Below are positions 1 through 9,841 of a stretch of 64,000 nucleotides of DNA, piece by piece; positions within the stretch are counted from its first letter, which is position 1; every line of letters starts with the position of its first letter. Position numbers and translations under genes: made by a program. The notes beneath the pieces are model-generated. The model was not told the origin of the DNA and made no database searches. It saw only the letters and a list, made by a program, of their open reading frames with translations. The stretch comes from Pseudomonas hefeiensis (GTDB taxonomy: Bacteria > Pseudomonadota > Gammaproteobacteria > Pseudomonadales > Pseudomonadaceae): positions 3,348,001 to 3,412,000 of the forward strand of contig NZ_CP117449.1 in NCBI RefSeq assembly GCF_030687835.1. The letters are read 5' to 3'.

Positions 1-1131
1 GAAGAACAAGTGATGATCCGCGACATGGCCCGGGATTTTGCCCGCGGCGAGATCGCCCCCCATGCCCAGGCCTGGGAAAAAGCCGGCTGGATCGACGATG
101 CCCTGGTGGCGAAGATGGGGGAACTGGGCCTGCTGGGCATGGTGGTGCCCGAGGAATGGGGCGGCACCTACGTCGATTACGTGGCCTATGCCCTCGCGGT
201 GGAAGAAATCTCCGCGGGCGATGGCGCCACCGGGGCGCTGATGAGCATTCACAACTCGGTGGGTTGCGGGCCGGTCCTCAATTTTGGCAGCGACGAACAG
301 AAACAGACCTGGCTGGCCGACCTGGCCAGCGGCCAGGCCATTGGCTGCTTCTGCCTCACCGAACCCCAAGCCGGCTCCGAAGCCCACAACCTGCGCACCC
401 GTGCCGAGCTGCGGGACGGCCAATGGGTCATCAATGGCGCCAAGCAATTTGTCAGCAACGGCAAGCGAGCGAAGCTGGCGATTGTCTTTGCGGTGACAGA
501 TGCTGAGCTGGGCAAGAAAGGTATTTCTGCGTTTCTGGTGCCGACCGACACGCCGGGCTTCATCGTGGACCGCACGGAACACAAAATGGGCATCCGCGCT
601 TCGGACACCTGTGCCGTCACACTGAACAACTGCAGCATTCCTGAGGCCAACTTGCTGGGCGCCCGGGGTAAAGGCCTGGCGATCGCCCTCTCCAACCTGG
701 AGGGTGGTCGCATCGGCATCGCGGCGCAGGCCCTGGGCATCGCCCGTGCGGCGTTTGAAGCGGCCCTGGCTTACTCGCGGGACCGGGTGCAGTTCGACAA
801 GCCGATCATCGAGCACCAGAGCATCGCCAACCTGCTGGCCGACATGCACACCCGCCTGAACGCCGCCCGCCTGCTGATCCTCCACGCTGCCCGACTGCGC
901 AGCGCCGGTAAACCATGCCTGTCGGAAGCCTCCCAGGCCAAATTGTTCGCTTCGGAAATGGCCGAGAAAGTTTGCTCCTCGGCCATGCAGATTCATGGCG
1001 GGTACGGCTATCTCGAGGACTATCCGGTGGAGCGCTACTACCGCGATGCGCGGATCACCCAGATCTATGAAGGGTCAAGCGAGATACAGCGAATGGTCAT
1101 CGCCCGGGAGCTGAAGCACTATTTGGTGTGA
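1..1131 (+). CDS. acyl-CoA dehydrogenase, 5'-truncated by window edge
   Basis: Flavoenzyme that would oxidise an acyl-CoA to the 2-enoyl-CoA and pass electrons to ETF. The frame is open from base 1 and reads [14 protein letters not shown], the usual alpha-helix near an acyl-CoA dehydrogenase N-terminus, so the true start lies a few codons upstream of the window. Visible are the FAD/substrate signature [12 protein letters not shown], the C-terminal signature [20 protein letters not shown] and the catalytic-glutamate segment [11 protein letters not shown]. Length is normal for the short/branched-chain type (about 375-380 residues). It is transcribed toward the minus-strand beta-oxidation cluster and separated from it by REP repeats, so it belongs to a different transcript that begins outside the window. 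Substrate chain length cannot be read from sequence. Confidence 0.93.
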   Translation, partial: EEQVMIRDMARDFARGEIAPHAQAWEKAGWIDDALVAKMGELGLLGMVVPEEWGGTYVDYVAYALAVEEISAGDGATGALMSIHNSVGCGPVLNFGSDEQKQTWLADLASGQAIGCFCLTEPQAGSEAHNLRTRAELRDGQWVINGAKQFVSNGKRAKLAIVFAVTDAELGKKGISAFLVPTDTPGFIVDRTEHKMGIRASDTCAVTLNNCSIPEANLLGARGKGLAIALSNLEGGRIGIAAQALGIARAAFEAALAYSRDRVQFDKPIIEHQSIANLLADMHTRLNAARLLILHAARLRSAGKPCLSEASQAKLFASEMAEKVCSSAMQIHGGYGYLEDYPVERYYRDARITQIYEGSSEIQRMVIARELKHYLV

Positions 1132-1144
1132 TGGCTGAAAAAAG

Positions 1145-1505
1145 CATCGCGATCAGGCTCGCTCCCACAGGGGCCAGTGGTGTACACAGAGATTGCGTAC
1201 ACCGCCGATTCATTGTGGGAGTGGGCTTGCTCATGAAAGCGCCGGGGCAGGCGACTTCTGTCCTGAATGCACCGGCGTCTTCGCGGGCAAGCCCGCTCCC
1301 ACCGGGTGTGGCGGTGTGCGCGGAGATTGCGTACACCGCCGATTCATTGTGGGAGTGGGCTTGCTCACGAAAGCGCCGGGGCAGGCGACTTCTGTCCTGA
1401 ATGCACCGGCGTCTTCGCGAGCAAGCCCGCTCCCACCGGGTGTGGCGGTGTGCGCAGAGGTGCGTACACCGCAAATCCACTGTGGGAGCGAGCCTGCTCG
1501 CGATG
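1145..1505. repeat. nested REP structure with a 134-bp tandem duplication
   Basis: Fills the gap between two convergent genes; no gene is seen here. An outer pair of inverted 26-bp arms (1145-1170 and 1480-1505, one mismatch) encloses two near-identical 134-bp direct repeats (1189-1322 and 1323-1456). Each unit itself carries a left arm (gtgggagtgggcttgctc) and an inverted right arm (gcgggcaagcccgctcccac, or gcgagcaa in copy 2). This is the REP-doublet (REPIN) architecture of fluorescent pseudomonads. The stem-loops may also end transcription from both flanking genes. Confidence 0.85.
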
Positions 1506-1525
1506 GCGTCAGTCAGAACGCCGCC

Positions 1526-2299
1526 TTACTTGTCCTGAAACTCCGCCGCCCGCTTGGCCACGAACGCCGCCATGCCTTCCTTCTGATCGTGCGTGGCAAA
1601 TGCCGCGTGGAATACCCGGCGCTCGAAGCGCACACCTTCGGACAGGCTGACTTCAAAGGCGCGGTTGACGCTTTCCTTGACCATCATGCTGATGGGCACT
1701 GACTTGGACGCGATCAGAGCGGCGGTTTTCAGCGCGTCGTCGAGCAATTCATCAGCCGGCACGATGCGCGCAACGATACCGCAACGCTCAGCTTCCACTG
1801 CATCGATAAAACGGCCGGTCAGGCACATTTCCATCGCTTTGGCCTTGCCCACTGCGCGAGTCAGGCGCTGGGTGCCGCCCATGCCCGGCAGCACCCCAAG
1901 GTTGATTTCCGGCTGGCCGAACTTGGCATTGTCACCGGCCAGGATAAAGTCGCACATCAACGCCAGTTCGCAACCACCGCCCAGGGCAAAACCGTTCACT
2001 GCCGCGATGATCGGCTTGCGCCGGTTGGCCACCCGGTCGCTGTCGCTGAACAGGTCATCGAGGTAAATCTGCGGATAGGTCAGCTCCGCCATTTCCTTGA
2101 TGTCAGCACCGGCGGCAAAGGCTTTTTTCGAGCCGGTCAGCACGATGCAGCCAATCTTCGGGTCAGCCTCCAGCGTATCCAGCGCCTGGTTCAGCTCGCT
2201 GACGATCTGTGCGTTCAGGGCGTTCAACGCCTGGGGACGGTTGAGCGTGATCAGGCCGACGCGGTCCTTGATCTCCAATAAAATCGTTTCGTAGCTCAT
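1526..2299 (-). CDS. enoyl-CoA hydratase (crotonase family)
   Basis: Hydrates a 2-enoyl-CoA to the 3-hydroxyacyl-CoA in the cytoplasm. 257 residues, usual for a stand-alone hydratase. The N-terminal [11 protein letters not shown] strand is present, then ADIKEM, the oxyanion-hole segment [10 protein letters not shown] and [19 protein letters not shown]. Both catalytic glutamates of the bona fide hydratases (in GGCEL and QPEIN) are present. The frame is open further upstream, but the start [11 protein letters not shown] fits the family and directly follows the acyl-CoA dehydrogenase stop by 13 bp, so it is the last gene of the minus-strand operon. The order synthetase, SDR dehydrogenase, thiolase, acyl-CoA dehydrogenase, hydratase resembles the fadDx-fadB2x-fadAx-fadB1x block known from P. 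putida, used for short and branched acyl-CoAs; that parallel is inference. Confidence 0.93.
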   Translation of the reverse strand: MSYETILLEIKDRVGLITLNRPQALNALNAQIVSELNQALDTLEADPKIGCIVLTGSKKAFAAGADIKEMAELTYPQIYLDDLFSDSDRVANRRKPIIAAVNGFALGGGCELALMCDFILAGDNAKFGQPEINLGVLPGMGGTQRLTRAVGKAKAMEMCLTGRFIDAVEAERCGIVARIVPADELLDDALKTAALIASKSVPISMMVKESVNRAFEVSLSEGVRFERRVFHAAFATHDQKEGMAAFVAKRAAEFQDK

Positions 2300-2312
2300 G
2301 CAGGACTCCTGT

Positions 2313-3440
2313 TCAAAGATTGCGCGAAATGACCATGCGCTGAATGTCACTGGTGCCTTCATAGATCTGGCAGACTCGCACGTCGCGGTAGATGCGCTCC
2401 AGCGGGAAGTCGTTGAGGTAACCGTAACCGCCCAGGGTTTGCAACGCCATGGAGCAGACTTTTTCGGCCATTTCCGAGGCGAACAGCTTGGCCATGGACG
2501 CTTGCACCAACGCCGGTTGGCCGTTGTCGCGCAGAGCCGCGGCGTAATGGACCATTTGCCGCGCCACGGCGATCTGGGTCGCCATGTCCGCCAGACGAAA
2601 CGCCACGGCCTGGTGCTCGATGATCGGCTTGCCGAAACTTTGCCGCTCGCGAGCATAGTCGCGGGCCGCTTCGAACGCCGCGCGCGCCATGCCCACTGAC
2701 TGCGCCGCAATACCAACCCGCCCGCCTTCCAGGTTCGCCAGGGCGATCTTGTAGCCCTCGCCCTCCTCTCCCAAACGGTTGCCCACTGGAACACGGACAT
2801 CCTCGAACAGGATCTGGCAGGTGTCGGAGGCGTGCTGGCCCAGCTTGTCTTCGACCCGCGCCACGCTGTAGCCCGGCGAATCGGTGGGCACGATGAACGC
2901 ACTGATGCCACGCTTGCCGGCGCTCGGATCGGTCACCGCAAACACAATCACCACCCCGGCGTTCTGCCCGGAGGTGATGAACTGCTTGCAACCATTGAGC
3001 ACGTAGTGGTCACCGTCCAACCGTGCCCGGGTCTTGAGACTGCTGGCGTCCGAACCGGCCTGAGGCTCGGTCAGCGCAAAGGCACCGAGAATCGCACCGC
3101 TGGCCAGGGGGGTAAGGAATTTGGCTTTCTGCTCATCGCTGCCGAACTTGAGGATCGGCACGCAGCCCACCGAGTTGTGCACGCTCATGATGGTCGAGCA
3201 CGCCCCGTCGCCGGCAGCGATCTCTTCCACGGCCATGGCATAAGTCAGGTAACCCGTGTCGCAACCGCCCCACTGCTCCGGCACGAGCATGCCGAAGAAG
3301 CCCAGTTCGGCCATTGCAGCAATGGCTTCCTTCGGGAAACGGTGCTCACGGTCCCATTCGGCAGCGAACGGTTTCAAGCGTTCCTGAGCGAACTGCCGGG
3401 CCACGTCGCTGATTTGAGTCTGTTCTTCAGTCGGGAGCAT
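2313..3440 (-). CDS. acyl-CoA dehydrogenase
   Basis: FAD-dependent dehydrogenase catalysing the first beta-oxidation step. 375 residues, full length. Landmarks: N-terminal [25 protein letters not shown] signature [20 protein letters not shown]-terminal [24 protein letters not shown] and catalytic-Glu region [14 protein letters not shown]. Similar in length and motifs to the partial plus-strand copy at the window edge, so the two are paralogues that probably differ in substrate. It lies 9 bp after the thiolase and 13 bp before the hydratase, clearly within one operon. The GTSDIQR variant and gene context suit short or 2-methyl-branched acyl-CoA (isoleucine type), but this is context inference only. 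Confidence 0.95.
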   Translation of the reverse strand: MLPTEEQTQISDVARQFAQERLKPFAAEWDREHRFPKEAIAAMAELGFFGMLVPEQWGGCDTGYLTYAMAVEEIAAGDGACSTIMSVHNSVGCVPILKFGSDEQKAKFLTPLASGAILGAFALTEPQAGSDASSLKTRARLDGDHYVLNGCKQFITSGQNAGVVIVFAVTDPSAGKRGISAFIVPTDSPGYSVARVEDKLGQHASDTCQILFEDVRVPVGNRLGEEGEGYKIALANLEGGRVGIAAQSVGMARAAFEAARDYARERQSFGKPIIEHQAVAFRLADMATQIAVARQMVHYAAALRDNGQPALVQASMAKLFASEMAEKVCSMALQTLGGYGYLNDFPLERIYRDVRVCQIYEGTSDIQRMVISRNL

Positions 3441-3449
3441 GGTGATTCC

Positions 3450-4637
3450 TTAATACAGGCATTCAACAGCCATGGCCGTGGCTTCGCCGCCACCAATACA
3501 GATGGCCGCAACGCCACGCTTGAGGCCTTTCTGGCGCAAGGCCGAAAGCAGCGTCACCAGGATCCGCGCGCCCGACGCACCGATGGGGTGACCCAATGCG
3601 CAGGCGCCGCCATGGACGTTGACCTTGTCGTGGGGGATCTCCAGCTTGCCCATGGTCGCCAACGCCACTACCGCGAAAGCCTCGTTGATTTCAAACAGCT
3701 CCACGTCGTCGAGCGACCAACCGGTTTTGTTCATCAGTTTTTTCACCGCGCCGATGGGTGCAGTGGGGAACAAGCTCGGGGTGTCGGCAAATGCCGCGTG
3801 GCCGTGAATCACCGCCAACGGCTTCAAGCCTCGCTCCCGGGCCTGGCTCTGGCGCATCAGCACCAGCGCTGCGGCACCGTCAGAGATGGAACTGGCATTG
3901 GCCGCTGTCACCGTCCCACCCTCACGGAACGCCGGTTTGAGCGAGGCGATCTTGTCCAGACGGGCCTTGGGCGGCTGCTCGTCGTGGCACACGGTGACCT
4001 GTTCCTTGCCGACCATGACCTGCAACGGCACGATCTCGGCGTGGAAACTGCCGTCCTTGATCGCCTGTTGGGCACGGGTGGTGGAAGCGATGGCGAAGGC
4101 ATCCTGGGCTTCACGGCTGAAACCGTTGGCCTCAGCGCAGTCTTCGGCAAAGGTGCCCATCAGGCGGCCCTTGTCGTAGGCATCTTCCAGGCCATCGAGG
4201 AACATATGGTCGAGCACCTTGCCGTGGCCCATTCGGTAGCCGCTACGAGCCCGATCGAGCAGGTATGGCGCGTTGGACATGCTTTCCATACCGCCAGCCA
4301 CGACCACCTCGGCGCTCCCGGCGACGAGCATGTCATGGGCGAGGATCGCCGCTTCCATGCCCGAACCGCACATCTTGTTGAGCGTGGTGCAGCGGGTAGA
4401 TTTATCGAGCCCGGCCCCCAGTGCGGCCTGGCGCGCCGGGGCCTGGCCCTGGCCGGCCGCGAGCACACAACCGAACAGCACTTCTTCAACCGCATCAGGC
4501 GCAATGCCGGCCCGCTCCACGGCAGCTTTGATGGCGGCGGCTCCCAGTTGCGGGGCGCTGAGGCTTTTCAGTTCACCTTGAAAGCCGCCCATGGGAGTGC
4601 GAACGGCGCTGACAATAACAATCGGATCGTGGGACAT
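3450..4637 (-). CDS. acetyl-CoA C-acyltransferase (thiolase)
   Basis: Thiolytic cleavage of 3-oxoacyl-CoA to acetyl-CoA plus a shortened acyl-CoA. 395 residues, normal thiolase length. The nucleophilic cysteine lies in TLNKMCGSGMEAAI, the histidine in NEAFAVVAL, the second active-site block is HGGACALGHPIGASGARI, and the C-terminal catalytic cysteine is in AAICIGGGEATAM. All catalytic positions are intact. The start MSHDPIVIVSAVRTPMGGFQG is the classic N-terminus. It sits between the SDR dehydrogenase (11 bp) and the acyl-CoA dehydrogenase (9 bp) in the beta-oxidation operon. AtoB-like versus longer-chain thiolase cannot be separated by eye. Confidence 0.95.
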   Translation of the reverse strand: MSHDPIVIVSAVRTPMGGFQGELKSLSAPQLGAAAIKAAVERAGIAPDAVEEVLFGCVLAAGQGQAPARQAALGAGLDKSTRCTTLNKMCGSGMEAAILAHDMLVAGSAEVVVAGGMESMSNAPYLLDRARSGYRMGHGKVLDHMFLDGLEDAYDKGRLMGTFAEDCAEANGFSREAQDAFAIASTTRAQQAIKDGSFHAEIVPLQVMVGKEQVTVCHDEQPPKARLDKIASLKPAFREGGTVTAANASSISDGAAALVLMRQSQARERGLKPLAVIHGHAAFADTPSLFPTAPIGAVKKLMNKTGWSLDDVELFEINEAFAVVALATMGKLEIPHDKVNVHGGACALGHPIGASGARILVTLLSALRQKGLKRGVAAICIGGGEATAMAVECLY

Positions 4638-4648
4638 GACTATTGCTC

Positions 4649-5410
4649 CTACTTGGCGGCCATACGCAAGGCGCCGTCGAGACGGATCACCTCGCCGTTG
4701 AGCATGCTGTTTTCAATGATATGCCTGACCAGCGCCGCGTACTCGGCCGGTTTGCCCAGACGCGGTGGAAATGGAACGCCAGCAGCCAGGGAATCGCGTA
4801 CTTCAGGCGTCATACCGGCCATCATCGGGGTTTCGAAAATGCCCGGGGCGATGGTCATCACGCGGATACCGAAGCGCGCCAGTTCCCGGGCAGCCGGCAG
4901 AGTCAGGCTGGCGATGGCGCCCTTGGACGCCGCGTAAGCCGCCTGACCGATCTGGCCGTCGAACGCCGCCACCGAAGCGGTGTTGATGATCACGCCACGC
5001 TCGCCGTCGGCATTGGCCTCGGTTTCGCTGATGGCGGCGGCGGCCAGACGCAACAGATTGAAGCTGCCAATCAGGTTGACGTTGATCACCTGACTGAAGC
5101 TGGCCAGCGCGTGCGGGCCGTTCTTGCCGAGGATCTTCTCGCCGCGCACGATGCCGGCGCAGTTCACCAGGCCGTTGAGGCCACCGAACGCATCCACGGT
5201 GGCCTTGACCGCCGCTGCCGCAGCCGCCTCGTCACTGATATCCGCCACCACGCTCTGGCAGCCAAGTTTTTTTGCCTGAGCAGCCACGGCTTCGGCGTTG
5301 AGATCCACCAGCATCACCCTGGCACCGGCCTTGACCAGCATCTCGCCGGTGGCCGCGCCGAGCCCGGACGCGCCGCCGCTGACGAGGAAAATCTTGTTGT
5401 CGATCTGCAT
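4649..5410 (-). CDS. 3-hydroxyacyl-CoA dehydrogenase, SDR type (HSD10-like)
   Basis: NAD-dependent short-chain dehydrogenase oxidising a 3-hydroxyacyl-CoA. 253 residues. N-terminal cofactor motif [12 protein letters not shown] (TGxxxGxG type), NAD-selecting Asp in MLVDLNA, NCAGIV strand, catalytic serine in [11 protein letters not shown] and the YAASK tetrad (Tyr and Lys). C-terminal [13 protein letters not shown] matches type-2/HSD10 relatives that act on 2-methyl-3-hydroxyacyl-CoA. The frame is open upstream, but AAGGA lies 7 nt before the ATG at 5410 (another ATG directly precedes it at 5413), which decides the start. Follows the acyl-CoA synthetase by 16 bp, in operon. Confidence 0.93.
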   Translation of the reverse strand: MQIDNKIFLVSGGASGLGAATGEMLVKAGARVMLVDLNAEAVAAQAKKLGCQSVVADISDEAAAAAAVKATVDAFGGLNGLVNCAGIVRGEKILGKNGPHALASFSQVINVNLIGSFNLLRLAAAAISETEANADGERGVIINTASVAAFDGQIGQAAYAASKGAIASLTLPAARELARFGIRVMTIAPGIFETPMMAGMTPEVRDSLAAGVPFPPRLGKPAEYAALVRHIIENSMLNGEVIRLDGALRMAAK

Positions 5411-5426
5411 CATGGTTTCCTTGGAT

Positions 5427-7096
5427 TCAAGCTGAAACGTTATGCGCCGCAGCTTCTTGGGCTTTGGCGATTTCCTGATTGCGCAAGATAAAGCGCTGCA
5501 ATTTGCCGCTTGGGGTTTTCGGCAGATCGCTGACAAATTCGATTTCACGGGGATAGGCATGCGCGGCCAGGCGCTTACGCACGTGCTGGCGCAGCTCTTC
5601 GGCCAGCTGCGGCGCGGCGCGGTATTGGGCGCCGAGCACCACGAAGGCTTTGACCAGTTCGGTGCGCTCGGGATCGGGCTTGCCGACCACCGCAGCCTCG
5701 ACCACGGCCGGGTGCTCGATCAGCGCGCTTTCAACGTCGAACGGGCCGACGCGATAGCCGGAGGTGGTGATCACGTCGTCGCTGCGGCCGACGAAGCTGA
5801 TGCTGCCATCGGGGTTGAACTCAACGGTGTCGCCGCTCAGGTAATAATCGCCGACGAAAGCCTTGGTTGGCCCGCCCTCGTAACCGGCGAACCAGCACAT
5901 CGGCGACTGGCGGCGGTCGACGGCGAGAATGCCCGGCTGGCCCACGCCCAATTCACGGTTATTTTCATCCAGCACCACGATCCGGTGGCCCGGCGAGGCA
6001 AAACCGGCCGCGCCCATGTGCACCGGATGCGCCAGCCCATGGTGATTGCACAGCACCATGCCCAGTTCAGTCTGGCCGTAGTGATCGTGGATGACCACGT
6101 TCAGGTTGTCGGCAAACCAGCGGATGACCTCCGGGTTCAGCGGCTCGCCGGCGCTGCTGACAACGCGCAGCGTGCCTTTGATCGAACGGGCGAACTGCTC
6201 GCCCCCGGCGATCAACAAACGATAGGCGGTGGGTGAGCCGGCGAGGTTGGTGATGCCGTACTTGTTGATGACTCGGCAAGTGCTTTCCAGGGTGAACGGG
6301 CCATCGTAGAACGTGATGGGATGCCCCATTGCCAGAGGGCCGGTCACTCCGAAGTAGATGCCGTAGGCCCAGCCCGGGTCGGCGACATTCCAGAAGGCGT
6401 CTTCGGGACGCAGGTCCACGGCGTCACGCATGTAGCTCTGGAATGCGACGATGGCCTTGAGCGGCACCGACAGCGCCTTGGCCGGCCCGGTGGTGCCGGA
6501 GGTAAACATCAGCAGGAACGGGTCTTCGCCACTGAGCATCACCGGTTCGCACTGGTTTGCATGGTTCGCCACTTCTGCCCAGAAACTGTAATCGCCGCGA
6601 ACGATGCCCTGGCCTTTTGCGCCGCCGACCGTGACCACTGTGGGGCAATCGGCAACCTCGTTGAGTTTGGGGCGATTGACCGCGTCGGTAACCACAACCC
6701 GTGCGCCTGAGCTGCCCAGGCGATGTTCGATGGCCTTGGGGCCGAACGCGGTGAACAGCGGCTGATACACGGCGCCGATGCGCCAAGTGGCGAGTACCAC
6801 GATCAGCAATTCAGCAGTGCGCGGCAGCAGGCCGGCCACCTTGTCACCCTTGCCCACGCCTTGGGCCAGCAGGAAATTGGCAAACCGCGCGGCATTGTCC
6901 TGCAGTTCACGGTAAGTCCAGGTCGCGTCGCTGCTGCCGTCGCGGCCCTCCCAGAACAAGGCAATGCGCCCCCGGCAACGCATGCCGGTCGCAACACTCG
7001 ACACAGGCGTTCAACGCCTCGAGCGAGCCGTGCAATGCAGTGTTTGACGGTGTGCAGGTAATCGAACGGTGACGTGGCGGACGAGTAATCGCGCAT
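5427..7096 (-). pseudogene. acyl-CoA synthetase (AMP-binding), frameshifted near N-terminus
   Basis: ATP-dependent acyl-CoA ligase that would activate the acid entering this pathway. The intact part (from 7004 or 6983) shows the AMP-binding signature LLMFTSGTTGPAKAL, the HDHYGQTELGM block, YLSGDTVEFNPDGSISFVGR and the catalytic lysine in [10 protein letters not shown]. The expected N-terminus (MRDYSSATSPFDYLHTV, ATG at 7096) is in a second frame, and its continuation (ALHGSLEALNACVECCDRHALPG) in a third. Two single-base insertions explain this: one in the ttt run at 7043-7045, one in the ccccc run at 6969-6973. Both are in homopolymers, so assembly error and recent inactivation are equally possible. 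If only the 5427-7004 frame is translated, roughly the first 40 residues are lost while all catalytic motifs remain. First gene of the beta-oxidation operon. Confidence 0.8.
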
Positions 7097-7246
7097 GACC
7101 AGAATCCCTCTGTACTTGTTATTGGTTGGGGGAACCGTAAACAGCAGGGAAATACTCGCGCCGAAGGGCTTGGGCGGCAATGGTCAAAGCTATCAAGTTG
7201 CTTGACTGGTTTGGCCATGGTTGGGTGATGTGGGATCTGGGAGGCC

Positions 7247-7320
7247 GCTATCGCGGGCAAGCCTTGCTCCCACATAGGGTTCGCATTGCCCCGGTGGGAG
7301 CAAGGCTTGCCCGCGATAGC
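7247..7320. repeat. REP inverted pair (27-bp perfect arms)
   Basis: Arms 7247-7273 and 7294-7320 are perfect reverse complements around a 20-bp loop, of the 'gtgggagcaaggcttgcccgcga' family. It lies between the AraC-type regulator gene and the start of the acyl-CoA synthetase on the same strand, so it may uncouple the two transcripts. The remaining bases of this 250-bp gap hold only a purine-rich ribosome-binding stretch before 7096. Confidence 0.9.
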
Positions 7321-7347
7321 GTCAGCCCAGTCAACACACCTGCCGGA

Positions 7348-8364
7348 TCAGCGAGGATCGTTGAGAATCAGGCTGCGATAATGCCCCGGATTGGACCCGG
7401 ACCACTTGCGAAACGCCTTGTAGAAGGAGCTGGCATCGGCAAACCCCAGGCGCGCGGCGATGTCCACGAAGCTGATGGACGGTTCGGCCAGCCAGTTGAT
7501 TGCCAACTCCTTGCGCACACTGTCCTTGAGCCCCTGATACGTCTGGCCCTCCTCCGCCAAGCGTCGACGCAAGGTCGAGGCCGAAACGCACAACTGCTGG
7601 GCCAAAGCCTCGGTCTCCGGCCACTGCTCGGGTGGTAACTGGCGCAGGTCATGCCTGATGCGGCTGGCGAGGCTTTGCGGGTCACGATACTTGACCAGGA
7701 TGTTGGCCGGTGCCTGGGCCAGAAAGCGGTTGAGTTCCTCGGTACTGCGCCTAATGGGCAGGTCCAGGCACTCGGCGGAGAAGATCATCCGGGTGCGGGG
7801 CCGATCAAAGCGCAGGTTCCGCGAGAACATCACCCGATAGTCGTCGCAGAAATCCGGTTCCGGGCAACGCAACTCAATGGAAAGAATTGGAATACGCCGC
7901 CCGGCCAGCCAGCAGGCCACGCCATGAACAATCATCCAGTAGGTGAAATAGGTGAAGGCCCGACGCGGATCCTGATCGTCCTCCAGCAGGACGATTTCCG
8001 CCAGGCTCTGCTGGCGGACCCATTGGGCCGGCAACTGTTCGAACATCAGCGAGAGGAACCCAAGCCCTGCGGTCAATCCGCCCGCCAACGTCGGCTGGGC
8101 CATGGCGCACTGACAAAGAAAGGCCAGGCTGCCGGACTTGAGTTTGCGCCGATCCATGCCGAAGAACTCGTCATCCAGTCGCCGGGCCAGCAAACGCCAG
8201 AGTCGCGCATAGGCGTGAGCCGGAACCCTCGCCTGGGGGTTATCGAGCAATCCAGGGTCGATACCGACCTTGCTCAGCACTTCATCGGTGGCAGCCCCAG
8301 GGGCGCAGCTTTGCAGCAGCGCCTCACGCACCAACTGGATGGAGATGGTGTCCTTTTCCGACAT
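7348..8364 (-). CDS. AraC-family transcriptional regulator
   Basis: DNA-binding regulator with an N-terminal ligand-sensing half of the Arabinose_bd type (about residues 15-200) and a C-terminal AraC double helix-turn-helix (about 235-335: TLRRRLAEEGQTYQGLKD, then FVDIAARLGFADASSFYKAFRKWSG). 338 residues, family-typical. Start taken at MSEKDTISIQ; a GTG 15 bp upstream at 8379 overlaps the stop of the preceding gene as GTGA and could give translational coupling. Its position directly upstream of the beta-oxidation operon on the same strand makes it the probable activator of that operon, as for similar AraC/acyl-CoA gene blocks; the inducer is unknown. Confidence 0.88.
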   Translation of the reverse strand: MSEKDTISIQLVREALLQSCAPGAATDEVLSKVGIDPGLLDNPQARVPAHAYARLWRLLARRLDDEFFGMDRRKLKSGSLAFLCQCAMAQPTLAGGLTAGLGFLSLMFEQLPAQWVRQQSLAEIVLLEDDQDPRRAFTYFTYWMIVHGVACWLAGRRIPILSIELRCPEPDFCDDYRVMFSRNLRFDRPRTRMIFSAECLDLPIRRSTEELNRFLAQAPANILVKYRDPQSLASRIRHDLRQLPPEQWPETEALAQQLCVSASTLRRRLAEEGQTYQGLKDSVRKELAINWLAEPSISFVDIAARLGFADASSFYKAFRKWSGSNPGHYRSLILNDPR

Positions 8365-8375
8365 GGCACGGGCTT

Positions 8376-9719
8376 TCACAGGATACGGTAAAGCAGCCGC
8401 TCTATCCGCACCCGGCTGACCCGTTTCAGAAACCTGGCGACTGCGGCGGGATAGTCCGGCAGGGTTTCCAGGTCCAGATATCGATCGATGCGCCGGGTGT
8501 GCTGGTAAATCTGCTCAAGCTCGGCCTGGCGCGGCTCCAGCAGTTCGCCCTTGGGGTCATCCAGCAACAAAGCGTTTTCCAGGTCCAGGCGAAACGCCCG
8601 CGGGTTGAGGTTATTGCCGGTCAGCAAGGTGTAGCGCTCGTCGATCCACATGCCCTTGAGGTGATAGGTATTGTCACCGTCACGCCACAGGTGCAGGTTC
8701 AACTGGCCGCTGTCGATGTAGCGCTGATGCCGCTTGGCGAAGCGTCGCAGGCTGATTTCGTAGAGATAGGGCAGCGCAGCGATGATCTTGAACGGCTCGC
8801 TGGGCGGCATGTAGAAGTCGTTGGCGGTTTTATCGCCGACGATAATGTCGATCTTGACCCCGCGAGCCAGCGCGCGATTGATCTCCCGGGTCACCCCCAG
8901 AGGCAGATTGAAATACGGCGTACAGATGGTCAGTTGCCGACGGCTGCTGGCAATCAATTCGCCGATCACCCGACTCAACGGATTGTTCTTGCCCACACCC
9001 AGCAACGGGCTCACCGACAGGCTGCTCTTGTCGAGGCTGCCGGCTTGCGTGTCATACGCCGCGTACTTGAGCCGGCTGCGCAGGTCGCCGATGTCCTTGC
9101 GCAGGCTGCGCGTGCTGGGCAGGTTCGGCAAATCCAGACGATGCACGGCGCTGGAGGCAATCAAGCCATGCTCTACCAGGTGCTGCATCGAGTCGGCCAG
9201 TGCCTCGTTTCGCAACAGGTGGTAGCGGTCGTAGCGGTATTTGTCGAACTTGTGCAGGTAGACGTTATTAAGGCTGGCGCCGCTGTAAAGCACACAGTCG
9301 TCGATCACGAAGCCTTTGAGGTGCAACACACCGAACAACTCGCGGGTCTGTACCGGCACGCCATAGATCGGCACTTCGCTGGCGTGAGTGCGGGTCTGCT
9401 TCTGATACCACGCTGAATTGCCCGGCTGCTTCTTGGCGCCGATCAGCCCGCGCTGGGCTCGCAGCCAGTCCACCAGCACGACCACGTCCAGTTCCGGATG
9501 CGCGGCTTTGGCGGCGTGCAAGGCATCGAGGATTTCCTGCCCGGCCTCGTCCTCTTGCAGGTACAGGGCGACGATGTAGATGCGCTGGGTGGCCTGGGCG
9601 ATTTTCTCCAGCAGGCAACGGCGGAACTCGGCTGCGCCATCGAGGATGGTCACGGCATCGGCGGTCAGTGCAAAGCTGCGCAGCTTAGGCAGCAAGGGGC
9701 GTTTGAAAAGCGACGGCAT
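8376..9719 (-). CDS. pssA: CDP-diacylglycerol--serine O-phosphatidyltransferase, phospholipase D type
   Basis: Makes phosphatidylserine from CDP-diacylglycerol and L-serine, the route to phosphatidylethanolamine; peripheral membrane enzyme. 447 residues, close to the E. coli enzyme (about 451). Two HKD-like motifs are visible: GVLHLKGFVIDDCVLYSGASLN near residue 130 and YHLKGMWIDERYTLLTGNNLNP near 350, with the flanking blocks KYRYDRYHLLRN and TICTPYFNLPLGV that are very like E. coli PssA. The C-terminus is basic (RVSRVRIERLLYRIL), as in PssA, consistent with membrane docking. Start at MPSLFKRPLLPKL chosen by family alignment; the frame is open 25 codons farther. Likely an essential housekeeping gene. 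Confidence 0.9.
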   Translation of the reverse strand: MPSLFKRPLLPKLRSFALTADAVTILDGAAEFRRCLLEKIAQATQRIYIVALYLQEDEAGQEILDALHAAKAAHPELDVVVLVDWLRAQRGLIGAKKQPGNSAWYQKQTRTHASEVPIYGVPVQTRELFGVLHLKGFVIDDCVLYSGASLNNVYLHKFDKYRYDRYHLLRNEALADSMQHLVEHGLIASSAVHRLDLPNLPSTRSLRKDIGDLRSRLKYAAYDTQAGSLDKSSLSVSPLLGVGKNNPLSRVIGELIASSRRQLTICTPYFNLPLGVTREINRALARGVKIDIIVGDKTANDFYMPPSEPFKIIAALPYLYEISLRRFAKRHQRYIDSGQLNLHLWRDGDNTYHLKGMWIDERYTLLTGNNLNPRAFRLDLENALLLDDPKGELLEPRQAELEQIYQHTRRIDRYLDLETLPDYPAAVARFLKRVSRVRIERLLYRIL

Positions 9720-9815
9720 AGGGCTCGCAAAAGGTCGAATCCGAAGAGTGGTTGAGCTTACACCATCGATGGGTTTGGGTCTTCTGCACGTCATGAAAAA
9801 ACAACTTGAATAAGG

Positions 9816-9829
9816 AGAACGATCGTTCT
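9816..9829. promoter_or_regulatory. perfect palindrome, candidate TetR auto-operator
   Basis: A 14-bp perfect palindrome with core gaacgatcgttc, typical of TetR-family operators, lies 12 bp upstream of the TetR start codon. Very little room is left for a ribosome-binding site and none is obvious, so the site probably overlaps the transcription start and the transcript may have a very short leader. Autorepression is inferred. Confidence 0.6.
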
Positions 9830-9841
9830 ACTGTTGGCGCC

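Noticed and set aside
2832..4937. 701-codon open frame on the plus strand
   Set aside because: Antisense to the acyl-CoA dehydrogenase and thiolase genes; no recognisable domain and His/Arg/Gly-rich composition typical of GC-driven shadow frames.
6803..7275. Separate small genes upstream of the acyl-CoA synthetase
   Set aside because: The two overlapping frames carry consecutive pieces of the synthetase N-terminus, so they are frameshift fragments, not genes.
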